Below, one piece after another: positions 11,128 to 26,584 of a stretch of 64,000 nt of DNA. How positions within the stretch are numbered: position 1 is the stretch's first letter; each line of letters opens with the position of its first letter. The stretch comes from Diphasiastrum complanatum (taxonomy: Eukaryota > Streptophyta > Lycopodiopsida > Lycopodiales > Lycopodiaceae). The notes beneath the pieces are model-generated. The model worked only from the letters and a program-made list of their open reading frames with translations, did no database searches and was not told where the DNA came from. The position numbers and the translations under genes are program-made. The stretch lies in the NCBI GenBank assembly GCA_029204225.1, contig CM055101.1:35035683-35099682 (forward strand), given 5' to 3'.

Positions 11128-13925
11128 ATGGCTGCAACAATCCAGACAAGAGTAGCAATCAGCCTTGATGGCGCAAATTACAGAATCCGGAAATTCAAAA
11201 TCAGAACGCTTCTGAAGGGCGAAGGCATCTGGTCGGTGACCGAGCTCTCAGAGGTGCAGCCTTCAGAGGGAGACCCGAGGAGAGCTGAATGGCCCAGAAA
11301 AGATGAGCGCGCAATGGCGATCATCATTTTGTCCATAAATGAAGATCTACTCATGCAGATTGAAGATTGCGAAAGCAGCCATGCAACGTGGGAAAGATTA
11401 AAACAGAAGTATGAAGTGAGGACCGCAGCTTCAGTCATGCACTTTCACAATCAGCTGCAATCCATACGATGGGATGGCAACCAGTTGGATCAGCACGTTG
11501 AGAAGATCATAACGATCTTCACTCAACTCGCTGCATCAAGACAAGAGCACCAGGTCCCAGCACCACAGCAGCTGATATACTTCATGAAATCTCTACCGAC
11601 GTCCTATCAGCCGCTGAGAATGCTCATACTGAGTCTACCAGATATGACATTCGACAAAGCAGTCAGTCTTGTCGTTGATGAGTGATTGATGAGAGACGAA
11701 GGAGAGGGAAGTAGTGATCAAGGGAATGCTCTCTTCATGAAAGAAGAGAAGAAGAACAAGAACAAGCCGAGATTCGAGAAGACGAAGTCCTCGAATCAAC
11801 AATCTTCTTCCTGTGATCACTGCCACAAACCAGGCCATACGGCCAACAAATGCTGGTTCAATCCAACAATACCTTGCATGCACTGCAAGAAGAAGGGGCA
11901 TTCTGCATATGATTGCAGATTCAATCCAAAAAGAAAGAACAAAGCTGAAAAGGCTAACGTTGTAGAGTCATCCAAGGATGCTGACAAAGGTGACAAAGCT
12001 TTCACAATACTCGATGAAGCTTCGACGAGCCATACTGAATACGACTACGGTGTAGTCATTTATTCAGGAGCAACATCTCACATAATCTGCAACAAGAAGA
12101 TCTTAATCAACTATCGTGAACTCGAAAATGACAGAGTAGTGATTCTATACGATGGGAACAGGCACGATGTTAAGGGCATCAGCACTCTACAGCTGCAAAC
12201 ACTGTCAGGCCAAGCCAAGCTACTAGGAGCACTCTATGTGCCCTTACTCAGAAAAGATCTGGTGTCTGTCTCCAAGATGGCAGATCTCAGCATTTGAGTT
12301 TTGTTCGATGGCAAAACCTACCGCATGATCGAGAAGATGACAAACAAGTTGCTGATGGTCGGATGCAGAGAAGGAAACCTCTACCAGGCCAAAATAATCA
12401 ACAACACTGATAGCATATTAAATGCATCAAAAAATGAGGATCAACTCTGGCATAGAAGAATGTATCATCTGAACATGCGGAGCCTGTACGACATGAACAT
12501 AAAAGACATTGTCACAAGTCTCAAAATTTCAAGGCCCGAAACTGAGTTCTGCGAAGCCTGTCAGAAGGGCAAGCAACATCGGAATCCATTCACACATGAG
12601 GGAAGAAGAGCCAAGGAACTTCTTGAGCTCATCCACTCTGATGTCTGTGGACCGATGAAAATGGATTCGCTCTCAGGTTCAAGATATTTTCTAACGTTCA
12701 TAGATAATTACAGTCGGATGTCCGCGATCTACTACTTAAAGAAGAAATCCAAAGTGTTTGATTCCTTCAAAAAGTTCATGGCATTTGCAGAGAGACACAC
12801 AGATCCTCAGATCTGACAATGGAGGTGAATACAAAAGCATAGAATTATCAAGATTCTACGAAGAACAGGGGATAGAACACCAGTTTACTCCTACATACAC
12901 ACCAGAATACAACGGTGTGGTAGAAAGAAGAAACCAAACGCTAGTCAAAGGAGCCAGATGCATGAATTGGGCATCCTCAATTGCCAGGTGTATTGGGCTG
13001 AGGCAATAGCTGCAGCTGTACACTTGCAGAACAGATCTACAACGACATCGCTAGATAACAAGACACCATACGAGATGTGGACAGGCAAAAAGCCTGATCT
13101 GTCATATGTACGAGTGTTTGGATGTGCAGCATACAAGCACATTCCAAAAGAAAAAAGAAACAAGCTCGATGAAAAATCTGAACAAACAATCATGGTCGGC
13201 TACTCGAATGGAACACAAGTGTACAGGCTCTACGATCCAACCACGAAAAAGGTTGTTTTGAATAGAGATGTGAAGTTTGATGAGTCCACATTCCCTGGAC
13301 TGAAAGACGAAAGAGTCCATGTGATCTTCACACTACTGCCCATTCAAGAGGGAGATCAAGGACAGACATCAAATCAGAATGCAGAGCCCCAGACTCCAGA
13401 GCAGCAGGAAGAAGAGATCGACCCCACGAACAAGAAATATTCGAGCAGTGACGAAACGAACCTCGAAGGTCAACAAGACAAAGAAGACCTCCAGACCGCT
13501 ACTCTAACAATCTTCAGTGGGGCGAGGACACACAGTACGAATACTGCAGCTTCATTGAAGAGCCAACAACATACCAAGAAGCTATCCAGAGTCCAGAGGC
13601 TGAATTCTGGAAGCAGGCAATGTCAGAGGAGATCGAGTCGATGAGGCGAAATGAGGCATGGACATTAGAGCCAATGCCAGAAAACAGAAAATTATTTGAC
13701 TGCAAGTGAGTATACAAGAAGAAGATGAAATCAGATGGCACTATTGGCCGCTACAAAGCAAGGCTTGTCGCGAAGGGCTACACGCAGAGATATGGTGTTG
13801 ATTATTTCGACACATATTCGCCCATGGTCAAGATGACAAGCATAAGGCTACTCCTTGCATACGCCACACAACACAATCTGGAAATTCACCAGATTGATTG
13901 AAAACAGCCTTTCTCCATAAAGATC
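11128..13925 (+). pseudogene. Copia-2 gag-protease-integrase-RT, 3'-truncated (copy 1)
   Basis: The start MAATIQTRVAISLDGANYRI at 11128 fits a copia Gag 54 bp after the PBS. Gag is broken by a TGA at 11683, then carries two zinc knuckles, CDHCHKPGHTANKC and CMHCKKKGHSAYDC (11810-11925). Protease follows with VIYSGATSH (12053), where the catalytic Asp of DSG is replaced by Tyr. Next are the GAG-pre-integrase LWHRRMYHLN (12449), an integrase zinc-binding CEACQKGKQH, and core residues in HSDVCGP and DNGGEY. A frameshift occurs near 12815 and another near 12960-13010. Then come the integrase C-terminus and RT up to RLLLAYATQHNLEIHQID (13905). RT palm, RNase H and the 3' LTR are missing. Integrase and RT sequences differ clearly from copia-1, so these are two families. 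Confidence 0.88.
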
Positions 13926-15235
13926 TAGAGGACGATTATGAATGAAATTCAATCTAGATTAACCATGGGATTTAGGGATAGAATGAATAAATCCAACATA
14001 TACCACCAAAGTTTCCAAGGCTATACCACCAACATATACATCACCAGTCTGTGCTGGAAAGCCTTCCGTCGTTGACCAACCTCATGCCCATTTTTCAGGC
14101 TATATTTTTTGAAAACGCTACAAAGTAGAGCTGGAAAGCCTCCGCTTAATTTTTAACATATGTTTGATCCTTGAAGAGCAAAAATACTTAACTAATAAAT
14201 GAATTCATGGTTCACTCGGCAACACTACATTGAAGTTAGATTCTTTATTGCATTTTACATGTGTTTTGTCTTAAAATACTCTATGATTCATTTATTATAC
14301 TCTTTGTTCTATACCTTTCAATTGTGAAAGGCTTCTTGCTAACTTTCTTAGATAAATGAAAGATATAGATAAATTTATTGTTCATGTGCATGCTTGCATA
14401 AACATGAACAAAACACACGCAACAATGAATAAAACATTATATATGCATTGTCTCTTACAACCATATGATTAATGTGTGACGTTATAGACTCTTTCAATTG
14501 TGAACTACTTCTTGTTGATCTCTATTATAAAATAACGTGATCATGGATTTCTTGATATTTACGTGCATGCAAATATAAAGAGTGAACACGAAAGAAACTT
14601 GCATAAATGCCACTAGTACATTCATATCATTTTTCCACGCGTTCATAATAGCCAATGGTTCATTCATCTTGCCTTTGCCAAGCATGCAGAAATTGAAAGT
14701 TGTTGTCATGAAAGCTTTCATATTGTACTCTTTCCAACCATACATAACAAAATGATATCTTGAAGACTAAAGTATTGTACTAATTATTTTCTAGATCAGT
14801 CTAGACTCCCATGTTTTTGAACAAAGCATAACCGACAAAATGAGAATCTCATTATAAAGTATAGGTAACCTTCTGGAGTACATGCAGGAAAGCTGCTTCC
14901 AGATGCCACAAGAAGGCATGATGTCCTTGCCTGAAGGAAGCCATATGTATGGTTCGTATTAGCTCACTTGATGTGTGTTGAGTAGTGAGAGATGATCATG
15001 TAATGACTTAATCAAGAGCATTCTACTTGAAAGGAGTGTATAAATAAATAACTTCCAGATAAGAATATGTATTATTCTATAGTTCAAAAAAGCAACATAT
15101 AGTAGCCTCTAGTTCTGGAAACGTGTATCATCTAATGTGGGTAGTATAAAGCTATCATGAACCGTTTAATTTCTCTATGGGTTCTGTATTGAAATTTTGT
15201 GTAACGCGCCAGAATTGTGATGGCGCTAACCAGAA
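13926..15235. other. Noncoding AT-rich DNA between copia-2 break and the GH9 gene
   Basis: Bases 13941-14075 match 46100-46236 in reverse complement, a fragment of unknown origin (reads MGFRDRMNKSNIYHQ on the plus strand). From 14080 to 15235 I see no gene, LTR or repeat beyond AT-rich sequence. The visible duplication reaches 14761. The last few hundred bases probably hold the GH9 3' flank. Confidence 0.5.
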
Positions 15236-15279
15236 TCAGCATGTTGGATAATTTGACTGCCGCAGGAGTGACAATGAGC

Positions 15280-18384
<3,105 letters not shown>

Positions 18385-18540
18385 TTATATTACTGGAGGC
18401 TGCAGGCTGCCTGCTGTGGCTCCAGGCTCTAGCTCTCAGCTGGGTTGTTGTCAGTTGCGTGCATCAAGTCGAAGTCGAAGGATTGATGGCAATGCCGCAA
18501 ATCAGAGCAGCTTCATCGCTTAACTTGAGTTGATCGGTGC

Positions 18541-19224
18541 ATCGCCGCCGCAGTCACACAAATTACAACAACAATTAGCCCAAAGCTGCCACCTTCAAAG
18601 CCAAGAGTTAAGGTAGCAGCCCCATCTCCCCATTTCATCTCATCTCGGCTCTCACGTTCGTTCATCACCGCTTTGTCCTTTCTTATTGTTTGTGGGCACC
18701 CTTGCTTTCATGGGTACGTGATTTTCTAATTTTTGAGTTGATCTTGTTAAGCATACTAATGTACTCTCATTCACACATATATCTAAATAACTAGTTAAAA
18801 TGTCAATCTACTAACACTTGGGTCAATAACTAGTAAAATGTCAACCTAAGATAAGAACTATGTGGTATTGTACCACAAGCGCCTTGCCATGTCATATTTT
18901 CATATTTTTACTTTATATCAATCCAACAACTTTAGAATTATGGGAAGGCATTTGTGACAGACATATTACGAGAATAATAAGTTGAGCTTTTTGTGAAGAT
19001 TAACTTGATGTGTATGATCGAATTTAAAAACATGTTCAAAATTATTTTGTGTAATGGGTTTATATTTTAATTTGGAAATATGACCATGATCTTCATAAGC
19101 TTGTATTTTACAACAATAGATTTGATCTCAGTTTGTTGCAAGTTTTGAATAGACATTCTAAACTTACAACTGATAAGATTTGTTGATGATTATCACTTCG
19201 TTGTATTAGACAAAATAATCAACC
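18541..19224. other. Intergenic AT-rich DNA
   Basis: Upstream of the GH9 promoter and before the next copia relic. I see no reading frame, LTR end or repeat. The phrase TAACTAGTTAAAATGTCAA/TAACTAGTAAAATGTCAAC recurs at about 18788 and 18827. Confidence 0.5.
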
Positions 19225-20835
19225 GAACAAGGCATTCTGGATCTTATTCACTATGATCTCTGTGGCCCGATGCAGACTCCATTATGCTATGGATCGATGT
19301 ATTTCATTACATTTATTGATGATTATTCTAGAAGAACTATTGTCATGTTCATCAAGAAATCATAAGCATGTCTGTGTTTCCAACAATTCAGATGACTATC
19401 TAAAAATCAGACAAGAAGGAAAATCAAAGCTCTAGCACAGATGGAGGGGGAGAGCTAATTTCGAATGCGATAAACAACATTCTAAGTGAATCTGGAATAC
19501 AGAGGCAGTATACCTCTAGCTGCACTCTATATGAGAATGGAGTAGCCGAAAGGAAGAATCGGACTCTTGTTGAGTCTGCCAGATCCATGTTAATTGTTGC
19601 TAATCTTTCAAACAAGTTCTGAATAGAAGCAATCACAACAGCTTCTACATTTAGAATTATTGTAGTACCAAGGCCATCAACAACAAAACCCTGGCTTACA
19701 ATGTCTTTGATCTTGAATCTGGTAAGAGACTTATTAGCAGAGATGTAGTCTTCCTAGAAGACAAATTTCATGATTTCAATATGAAGAAATATGAATTCAT
19801 TACTGGTTCAAATGATGAACTATCAATTGCTAATATCAAAGACAACTCTATCTCAATATCTTCCACTTCTGCACCTTGTCATCTGCCTCTGAGTTGGATC
19901 ATGATGAACATTCGAATGTTTGAAGATCTACTCGAATGATGCATCCACCAGAGAGGTATACAGCTCAAGCCTTTTGGGCAGCAGTTGAAGAGCCACTCAC
20001 TATTCATGATGCACTATCGAATGTAGATTATGATAAGTGAAAAGCAACGTTGGATAGTGAATACGATTCACTAATCAAGAACCAGACTTGGACTCTTGTC
20101 GAACCACCTCCCAAAAGAAAGATCGTTGATTGTAAATCATGGATTTTCAAAAGAAAGTATAATTCTCATGGATCTGTTTCAAAATGGAATTAGACAAATC
20201 TTGTAGCTAAAGGCTACTCACAAGTACCAAGTATCGACTATCTAGAGACCTTTAGTCCTATGGTCAAACTTGAATCAATTCGAACCTTATTGGCATTTGC
20301 AGCAACAGAAGACCTCGAGGTACATCAGATGGATGAACAAACTGCATTTTTGAATGGTTTCATTTATGAGGAGAGTCTATATGCATCAACCCAAAGGGTA
20401 CATTGTCAAAGTTTAGGAACATTGAGTCTACAATATTCATAAAGCTTTTTACGGGCTCAAGCAGGCACCTAGAGCCTGGTTCAAATGAATCAACGACTAT
20501 CTATTGTAGATCAACTTTCATTTGAATGTTGCTAACTCAAATGTCTATATCAAATGTGAAGGTCCATTATACATAATTATCGCACTTTATGCAGATGAAT
20601 GTCTACTTTTAAGCAATTCTAATTCTCTATTAGAGAAGACCAAGTAAAATCTTTCTAAAGAATTCGACATGACGGATCTAGGACTAGTTCACTATCTACT
20701 AAGTATTTAGATCCTTCAAGATCGAACCAAGAAGACATATTCTTTCTAAGCCAACAGGGGTATTTGCACAACAGGTGTATTTGCACAACATTCTTGACAA
20801 ATTTGGAATGCTCTAACCATTGAAATGGTCTATAA
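19225..20835 (+). pseudogene. Ty1/copia integrase-RT remnant, heavily decayed
   Basis: The plus strand begins in the integrase core: HYDLCGPMQTP (19247), FITFIDDYSRR (19305), ENGVAERKNRTLVESARSM (about 19530-19590). A shortened integrase C-terminus follows, then RT pieces: PMVKLESIRTLLAFAATEDL (about 20258), EVHQMDEQTAFLNGFIYEES and GLKQAPRAW-like sequence near 20455. The catalytic box reads LYADE near 20590. There are many stops and frameshifts and large parts are missing. It resembles the copia family at 49.2-50.9 kb more than copia-1 or copia-2, but I have not aligned them fully. Confidence 0.8.
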
Positions 20836-22043
20836 AATATTTTACGTCCTTATAATAGGCTTGGTTAAACAAATTGTAATAGCCGACAATGTCGGGCTAA
20901 AATTTTTCCATGCCATTGAATTATTTCTTACTAAACACAATTACCAAGTGTGTTTTCAGGGAAATTGGTTTGTGAAAGAAATCTTGAGTCATGAATGCTC
21001 ACAAACGATAGTGCAAACAAAGAATTAGCAATGAAAAAAAATTGTTTCAACAAAGGGATCGAAAACTTGTGAGACAGTGTCAAGAAAATGGAAAATGCAT
21101 GACAATACATTATGGGCAAATTTTGAGAGCCAAGAAAACCACGCAGGCCAAGCCAATATCCCAACAATTCAAATTGATAGTGTAGCGGTGACCATGGGCG
21201 CGTTAACTGGGAAATGCCAAAAGAAGGCCACATTGTGACTTGGAAAAACACCCCTACCCAAAAATAGTAGGTTTTGACCTTGAATGGACATGAGGGTACT
21301 CAAGGACTATCCAATTTAAGATCGACACAAGTAGTGTACCCGAACGCTTTATCATAGCTACTTATCATAGTTACACATTCAAAGTACAAAAGGGGAAAGG
21401 TGGCTCACACATGTGGTACCCCTATACCCATTGGCCCAAGCCATATTTTTCCAAAGGGGAAGGGTACCAATGCAAGCACCACTCACAATACCTCATAATT
21501 CAATGCTTGGAGTACCCATTAAAGCACAAAGTTCCTTGTGAAGGCTATGACAAGATCAATGGGAGAGCTCTCTCACTCTTTATAAGAAGAGAGCCTCCAT
21601 TTCCTCATTTGGATGTTAGAAGTTGAGAGTGTGAGAGTGTTGTATGTTGAGAGAATTGGTTGTGAGAATGTTAGAGTTCTAGAAGTTGAGTGTTGAGAGA
21701 GATGAATGTGTTGAGTGTCAATGAGCTTGCTTGTTTCTTGTTGTAAGAGTTACTATGTGGTGAGGATGTATGTTGAGAGTATTAAGTGTTGTCTTGCCTT
21801 GAGGGAGTGAGGGAAATTGTTTGTATCTTGGTGAGTATTGTTTGCTTGCTTTGAGTTGAGGGTTGCTTTGAGCCTTCTTGCTTGCTTGAGATTGAGTGTG
21901 TGAAGATGAGGGTATGTTATCTTGATGTTTTACATTGTGTGTTTGGATTGAATAGGGGAACTCGTGTTAATATGGGATGTGTTGAATGATAGAGAATGAA
22001 TTAGAGGCAATTCTACAATGGGGATCAATCCAATAGGTTGAAT

Positions 22044-22044
<1 letters not shown>
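20836..22044. other. Noncoding DNA with GTTGAGAG-rich purine/thymine repeats
   Basis: There is no gene. From 21620 to 21910 the strand is built from variants of TGTTGAGAGTGTGAGAGTGTT without fixed period. The stretch before it (21400-21600) contains GGTACCCCTATACCCATTGG and GGGAAGGGTACCAATG. It looks like transcribed LTR/leader sequence of an unidentified element. Confidence 0.4.
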
Positions 22045-22097
<53 letters not shown>

Positions 22098-22104
22098 TGT
22101 GTGT
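22045..22104 (+). repeat. (GT)n microsatellite
   Basis: A run of about 25 pure GT units, then GAGTGTGTGTTG. Reading frames through it (poly Val/Cys or His/Thr) are artefacts. Confidence 0.97.
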
Positions 22105-24377
22105 TGGTTGATGTGGTGTGTGAGTACAATGGGTTGTTGTCTTGAGAATTTGTGGAGTATGAAAGTGTGTTGGAGCACTTATTTGCACATCCTACCCATG
22201 GGCATTGCACCTGGTAGCACTGTGCATCATTTGTGGGGACTGTTTGTGCACTCTCTGATCCCTCATGGTGCTTGCATGCTTTTCTGCTACCGCAACGCAT
22301 ACTCTGGTGGCACGGATGCTGCATACATTCTTACAGAGCTGTTGTGGGCACAACTACCTCTGCCTTGTGCACCATCTGTGGGCGTTGTGACTGTCATCTC
22401 TAACTACGCATTGTGGGCACTCTCATCTGTGGATGTCTTGTTGTTTGGCTACCAACATGGCCGTGCACCGGTGTTCGGGAAAGTCGACATCCCTTGAGAA
22501 TGGAACTAACATCTTTCGTCAAAAATTGATTTCACAAAAATCTTATAAGAAGTTGACTTTCAAAAAACCAATAACTTTTTTTAAATGAAAAAATTTATGT
22601 TTTTCATTTTTATATGGAAAAAATTTGTGTATAGTAAAGTAAGGAGATCCTTATTACATAGGTTTATTGAGTTGATAAAATAATATATGAATGTAAATAT
22701 GTAGTATTTTGCCTGTTTAAGATATGAGATGCGGGATCTCAAGGGCAAAAAAATTTTAAAATAAATAACTTAAAAGAATGCGATATATTGGAAGGAAACC
22801 TAAAAGAGGTTCGAACACTGTAAATGTGCACCCTTGTCCTGCTATTAGACATTTCCTAAGAGGTTCACAGTCTAGGCTGTTGGTAATCCGCCTACAAAGG
22901 TTGCAGATTCTTGCGAGACAGATGCTACAACAATTGTCAAGTTTTGGACTTGTTTTGGGATACAAATCTGTCATCATATCTATTTTTATAGCTGACATAG
23001 CAAGTTTTTCTAAGTTTTCAGCCTAGATGCCATTTATAGAATTGTTGTTTGCTGTCCTTGGAATGTTAAAATACTATTGAAATTGGTCCATATAATGATC
23101 TTTGTCTACGGCACCCAATGCATTGTTGTTGTTGACAATGTGCACTTTCCAAATGCGCAATGATCTATGTCTACAGGCTACAGCACACTTCCCATATGTT
23201 GATTGATTGACCTATGGCTACAACAACCACCATTCTCTCTGTAGGTTTGACTACTGCAGCTGCTCTACCCATGTGTAAGACATTCGCCGCCTACCTTTGA
23301 ACCACGATCTGCTGCTACATTGAGCGTGCTCGCCTCTGTCTACCTCTAAGCCACAATCTGCTGCTACACTGAGCGCGCTCACGTTTGCCTGCTCACCTCT
23401 GTCGCTACACTCTCTTGATGGACCTACGCACCTACTTGCTTCATCTTGTTCCTCGACAAATGGTGGATGAGTGAATTACTCGTTGCCTATACCTCCTACC
23501 TTTGGTTTTTTTGGTACTACCTACGCACCTCGTTTGCTATGTAGGAGCTTGTAGCGAATCTTTATTTATGCACACCCTTGCTACCCTTTGTTCAAACTTC
23601 ATACTATTGGAAGCGCGTACACTTTGCTACACTACTCTTTCCTAGCAAGTTTCTACCCTGATTGTGCACATTAAATCGCTATGTATTTCTCCTGAGTGTT
23701 TGTATATCTCATCTATGCTCTATCCACATGCTCACACGCTCTCATACTCCTACATCCTACGCTGTGCATACGCTATCCGTTCTAACTACAATTGTTATCT
23801 TGGGAGCATCAAACAAGCAAATGACATGCATCCACGGGTTCGTAGGAGGCAATGATGGCAATGGTGCACCAAATCAGAGAGGGGGCATTCATGACTAGGC
23901 GGATTCTATGGCATTCTGGTTCTCTTGCTCATGCGTGAGGTAATCTTTTCACTCATATCAGTTGTATAAAATGTCGTTTGTATAAGTATATTTATATTTG
24001 CATCTAGTGAAGTTTTTGTTTATTATGTATTTGACTTGTTGTACTAAGCCTAGACAAAGCATCTCTATGTGCTAGTATGGAATCTTGTTATATACTATGG
24101 TAGAATAATTTTTTCTCAAAACACTTAGTCTCGTAAATAGATGTGCATGCCATTTACTGCTAAGTCTTTCAGTTTTGCATGCTAAACTAGTTCTCAATAT
24201 ATCTATCTAGTTGCACAAAATCGTCACAGTTGAAAACATCTATTTTTCAATGATTTTGGAGTCACACTGTGTGTGAGTTAATGGGCTCGACCTCTTTGAA
24301 ACACAAGAGCGGGTAGTCCACCAAACCATGCCGAAATACGCCACCTTGGCTAAATGTCATACTAGTCACAACTGCCT
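22105..24377. other. Noncoding DNA, includes a 49-bp tandem duplication at 23293-23390
   Basis: I find no supported gene. At 23293 and 23342 the unit ACCTYTRARCCACRATCTGC plus 29 bases is repeated once (period 49, about 8 differences). The rest is mixed AT-rich and C/T-rich sequence with no LTR or transposase motif I recognise. Confidence 0.45.
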
Positions 24378-24632
24378 TTGAAAAGTCTAGCGAAATACTT
24401 AGACCCTAAGGACGGCAAAATACTCGGTATACTCCTGGAAGCATCTTGCTTATCAGTTGATGATTGTTTGTGCTATAGGGCAAACGGGAAAACAAATCTG
24501 GACCTCTGGGCAGATGAGACATTATATCCTAAAGATCCATATTCCATGCAGCATCCTAAATTTTCTTCAGTTACTCAATTGATGTATTTTGTCTGTCATG
24601 GAAAGAATGGTTTGCTAGTTGTAAAAGATTAG
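24378..24632 (+). other. Unidentified reading frame, possible gene fragment
   Basis: An 84-codon frame (LAKYLDPKDGKILGILLEAS ... LYPKDPYSMQHPKF) with normal amino-acid composition, unlike the surrounding noncoding DNA. It ends at a TAG at 24630, and weak coding character may continue a few codons. I do not recognise the family. It is probably a broken piece of a transposon or host gene. Confidence 0.3.
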
Positions 24633-24760
24633 AAGAATATGGTAATGCATTTTCAATAGAAAGAATCCATTGTTTAGAGGATGTAATTATATGTATATCT
24701 TCGGATTGTGCTAAAAAATGTGAAAAATGCAAAAATTATGCTTGGTCAAGGCCAAACTAA

Positions 24761-25543
24761 TGTATATAGGATGATTACACGTGTGTGGATCCTGTTCCCA
24801 TGTGTGAAATATATGTACTTTTCATGTAGTGCAATCATATAGCTTGTACATATAGTTTAAATCAAGTTCTATTGGCTAAAAATACCAAAATCATGTTTTT
24901 TAGTCATATGCCACATGGCATCAATCTAGAGATTGCATGAAGTCACATCATGAGATTAGGTGTCAAATCCCATGTGTAGAGGCCTTCTCACACGTGTGGA
25001 GTAAGCTGAGGAAGTCGAATTTGCACTTCTAGAAGAGTTTTTCCTAGTTCTCTACATAGTTGAAAAATGGACAAAGTGCTCAAAATAGAAGGTTTTGTCC
25101 AAGTGTCAATTTTGCATGATGAATCATCACATGACAAAGCACCCTCACACATGTGAGATGAGAGGGATGATCAGTACCACGAGCTCCCACTTTTTGTATA
25201 TATAGAGCCACATTTGGCCATAATCAACAAGAAATACCAATCTTGGTTTTGGAGGCAATTCTTGTCAATTTGTCTTGATTTTTCTTGATAGTTTTGAGTT
25301 CCTATCATAATGTACTTTGATTTCAGGCTGGAGTCCGTACTCTGACAGGTTTTTGCATGTGTGAAACCAGCAAGTACAATTCCCTTTCATTTATGATTGT
25401 TCTTGTTAGATTTTCTCATCTAAATTTGATCTAGATTGATCTAAATCTTGTGTAGATTGATAGATCAATTGTATCTAACTTCTAATCACTCTTGTGGATC
25501 ATTTTAGGATCCATTCGTGGTCCAATTTTGCAGATTTTCCACA
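24761..25543 (+). repeat. Copia-type LTR followed by PBS
   Basis: It starts at TGTATATAGG (best guess) and ends ...TTTCCACA directly before TGGTATCAGAGCC at 25544-25556, the initiator-Met tRNA PBS. A TATATATAG promoter-like box is at 25197-25205. CACACGTGTGG/CACATGTGAG palindromes occur at 24777, 24992 and 25148. No coding gag follows on this strand. The 3' end is certain from the PBS; the 5' end is inferred. Confidence 0.6.
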
Positions 25544-25556
25544 TGGTATCAGAGCC

Positions 25557-26584
25557 AAGTACACTAAAGCTTTGTTCGAGAAGCAGCGCAGAAGATTGGG
25601 GTTAACCCAACTGCCCACTTTGAGAAGGAGTTGTAGAACACCTGATCAGACAGATCTCGATTCTACTAACAAAGTGCGCAGTTTACTTGACAAAGGATGA
25701 GAAATAAACAAACAGGAACTCGAAAGATTCGCAAAAGATTCTCAAAGGATCCACGAAATTTATCTTGCTTAAAACTCGAAAGATTCGTGAAAGATTTTCA
25801 AAAGATTTGTGAAAGATTCTCGAAACAATTTCTTGTAGAAGCTCGTGGTTTTCTTGTTGAAGCTCGAAAGATTCGCGAATGGAATCTTGTCACGAAATAT
25901 CTTGTTTCTTGTTCAAACCTCAGACGTCGCGAAATTGTCGCAAACAATTTGCGAGATCTTCTGGATTCTTCTCCAAGCTCACCTGTCGCGAACAATTCAC
26001 AAAATATTCTAAATTTCTTCTTCAAGCTCAAAGTTGTCATCTATCGTGAACAATTCGTGAAAGACGAAAATGTCGCGAAGTGACAAGTGTCACGAATAAT
26101 TCACGATACACAGAGTTGTGACGAAGAGATGGACTATCACTAATAATTCGCGAACAGAATTTATTCGACCCTGGAAACAAAATGTCTATTTGAATATCAA
26201 CCGTCATAAACGGTTAGATATCTATTGTTACAACATTAAAAGGCCAAAAGACCTATCCTGTAGCAATATAAATACATGTTCACTACTCATTGTAACTCAC
26301 TCAATCAGAGACACCACAGCGAGATAAGATAGCAAGAGATGTATACTGATTCAGATTCAGAATTATAAATTCATTTTTGATCAATAGCTTCTAATTGTTT
26401 TAAGCTGTCTTTTATTCCGCATATTATTTTCGCACGCATATTCAATCAGAGCAAATATTGATCTATCCGTACATAGATCAGATACAGATCCGATTGAAGA
26501 CATTGATATTAGTTTGATTTATTCAAACTTTCATCGTGTTCTCTGTGGAAAAATAATTATTATTTCTCCTACAATGGTGGGCTG
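25557..26584 (+). other. Retroelement leader with CTCGAAAGATTCGCGAA repeats, then LTR-like sequence
   Basis: From 25730 to 26110 the strand repeats CTCGAAAGATTCGCAAAAGA, TCGCGAA and variants about 12 times. From about 26080 the character changes to LTR-like: TATAAATACATG at 26267, then AT-rich sequence ending TTTCTCCTACA at 26573. Recognisable Ulp1-A coding sequence begins directly afterwards. Frames through the repeat are not believable as genes. Confidence 0.4.

Larger units (their letters stand above)
5134..14761 (+). repeat. Large direct duplication, copy 1 (at least 9.63 kb)
   Basis: Bases 5134-14761 match 54377-64000 at offsets of +49243, then +49238, then +49239. By eye I found about 15 substitutions, a 5-bp indel near 7650 and a 1-bp homopolymer indel near 10157, so identity is near 99.8%. 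The left edge is sharp: homology begins at GCAGGCTGCTCCC. The right edge is not seen because copy 2 runs off the window. The block spans pieces of at least four unrelated elements with shared stops and frameshifts. This points to DNA-level segmental duplication rather than two transpositions. Confidence 0.95.

Noticed and set aside
22042-22497. Open frame of about 150 codons starting in a Val/Cys run
   Set aside because: Its first third is the GT microsatellite and the remainder has no recognisable domain or codon signal.
25697-26083. 128-codon basic frame (KIRKRFSKDP...)
   Set aside because: It follows the CTCGAAAGATTCGCGAA repeat and has no homologous frame elsewhere in the window.
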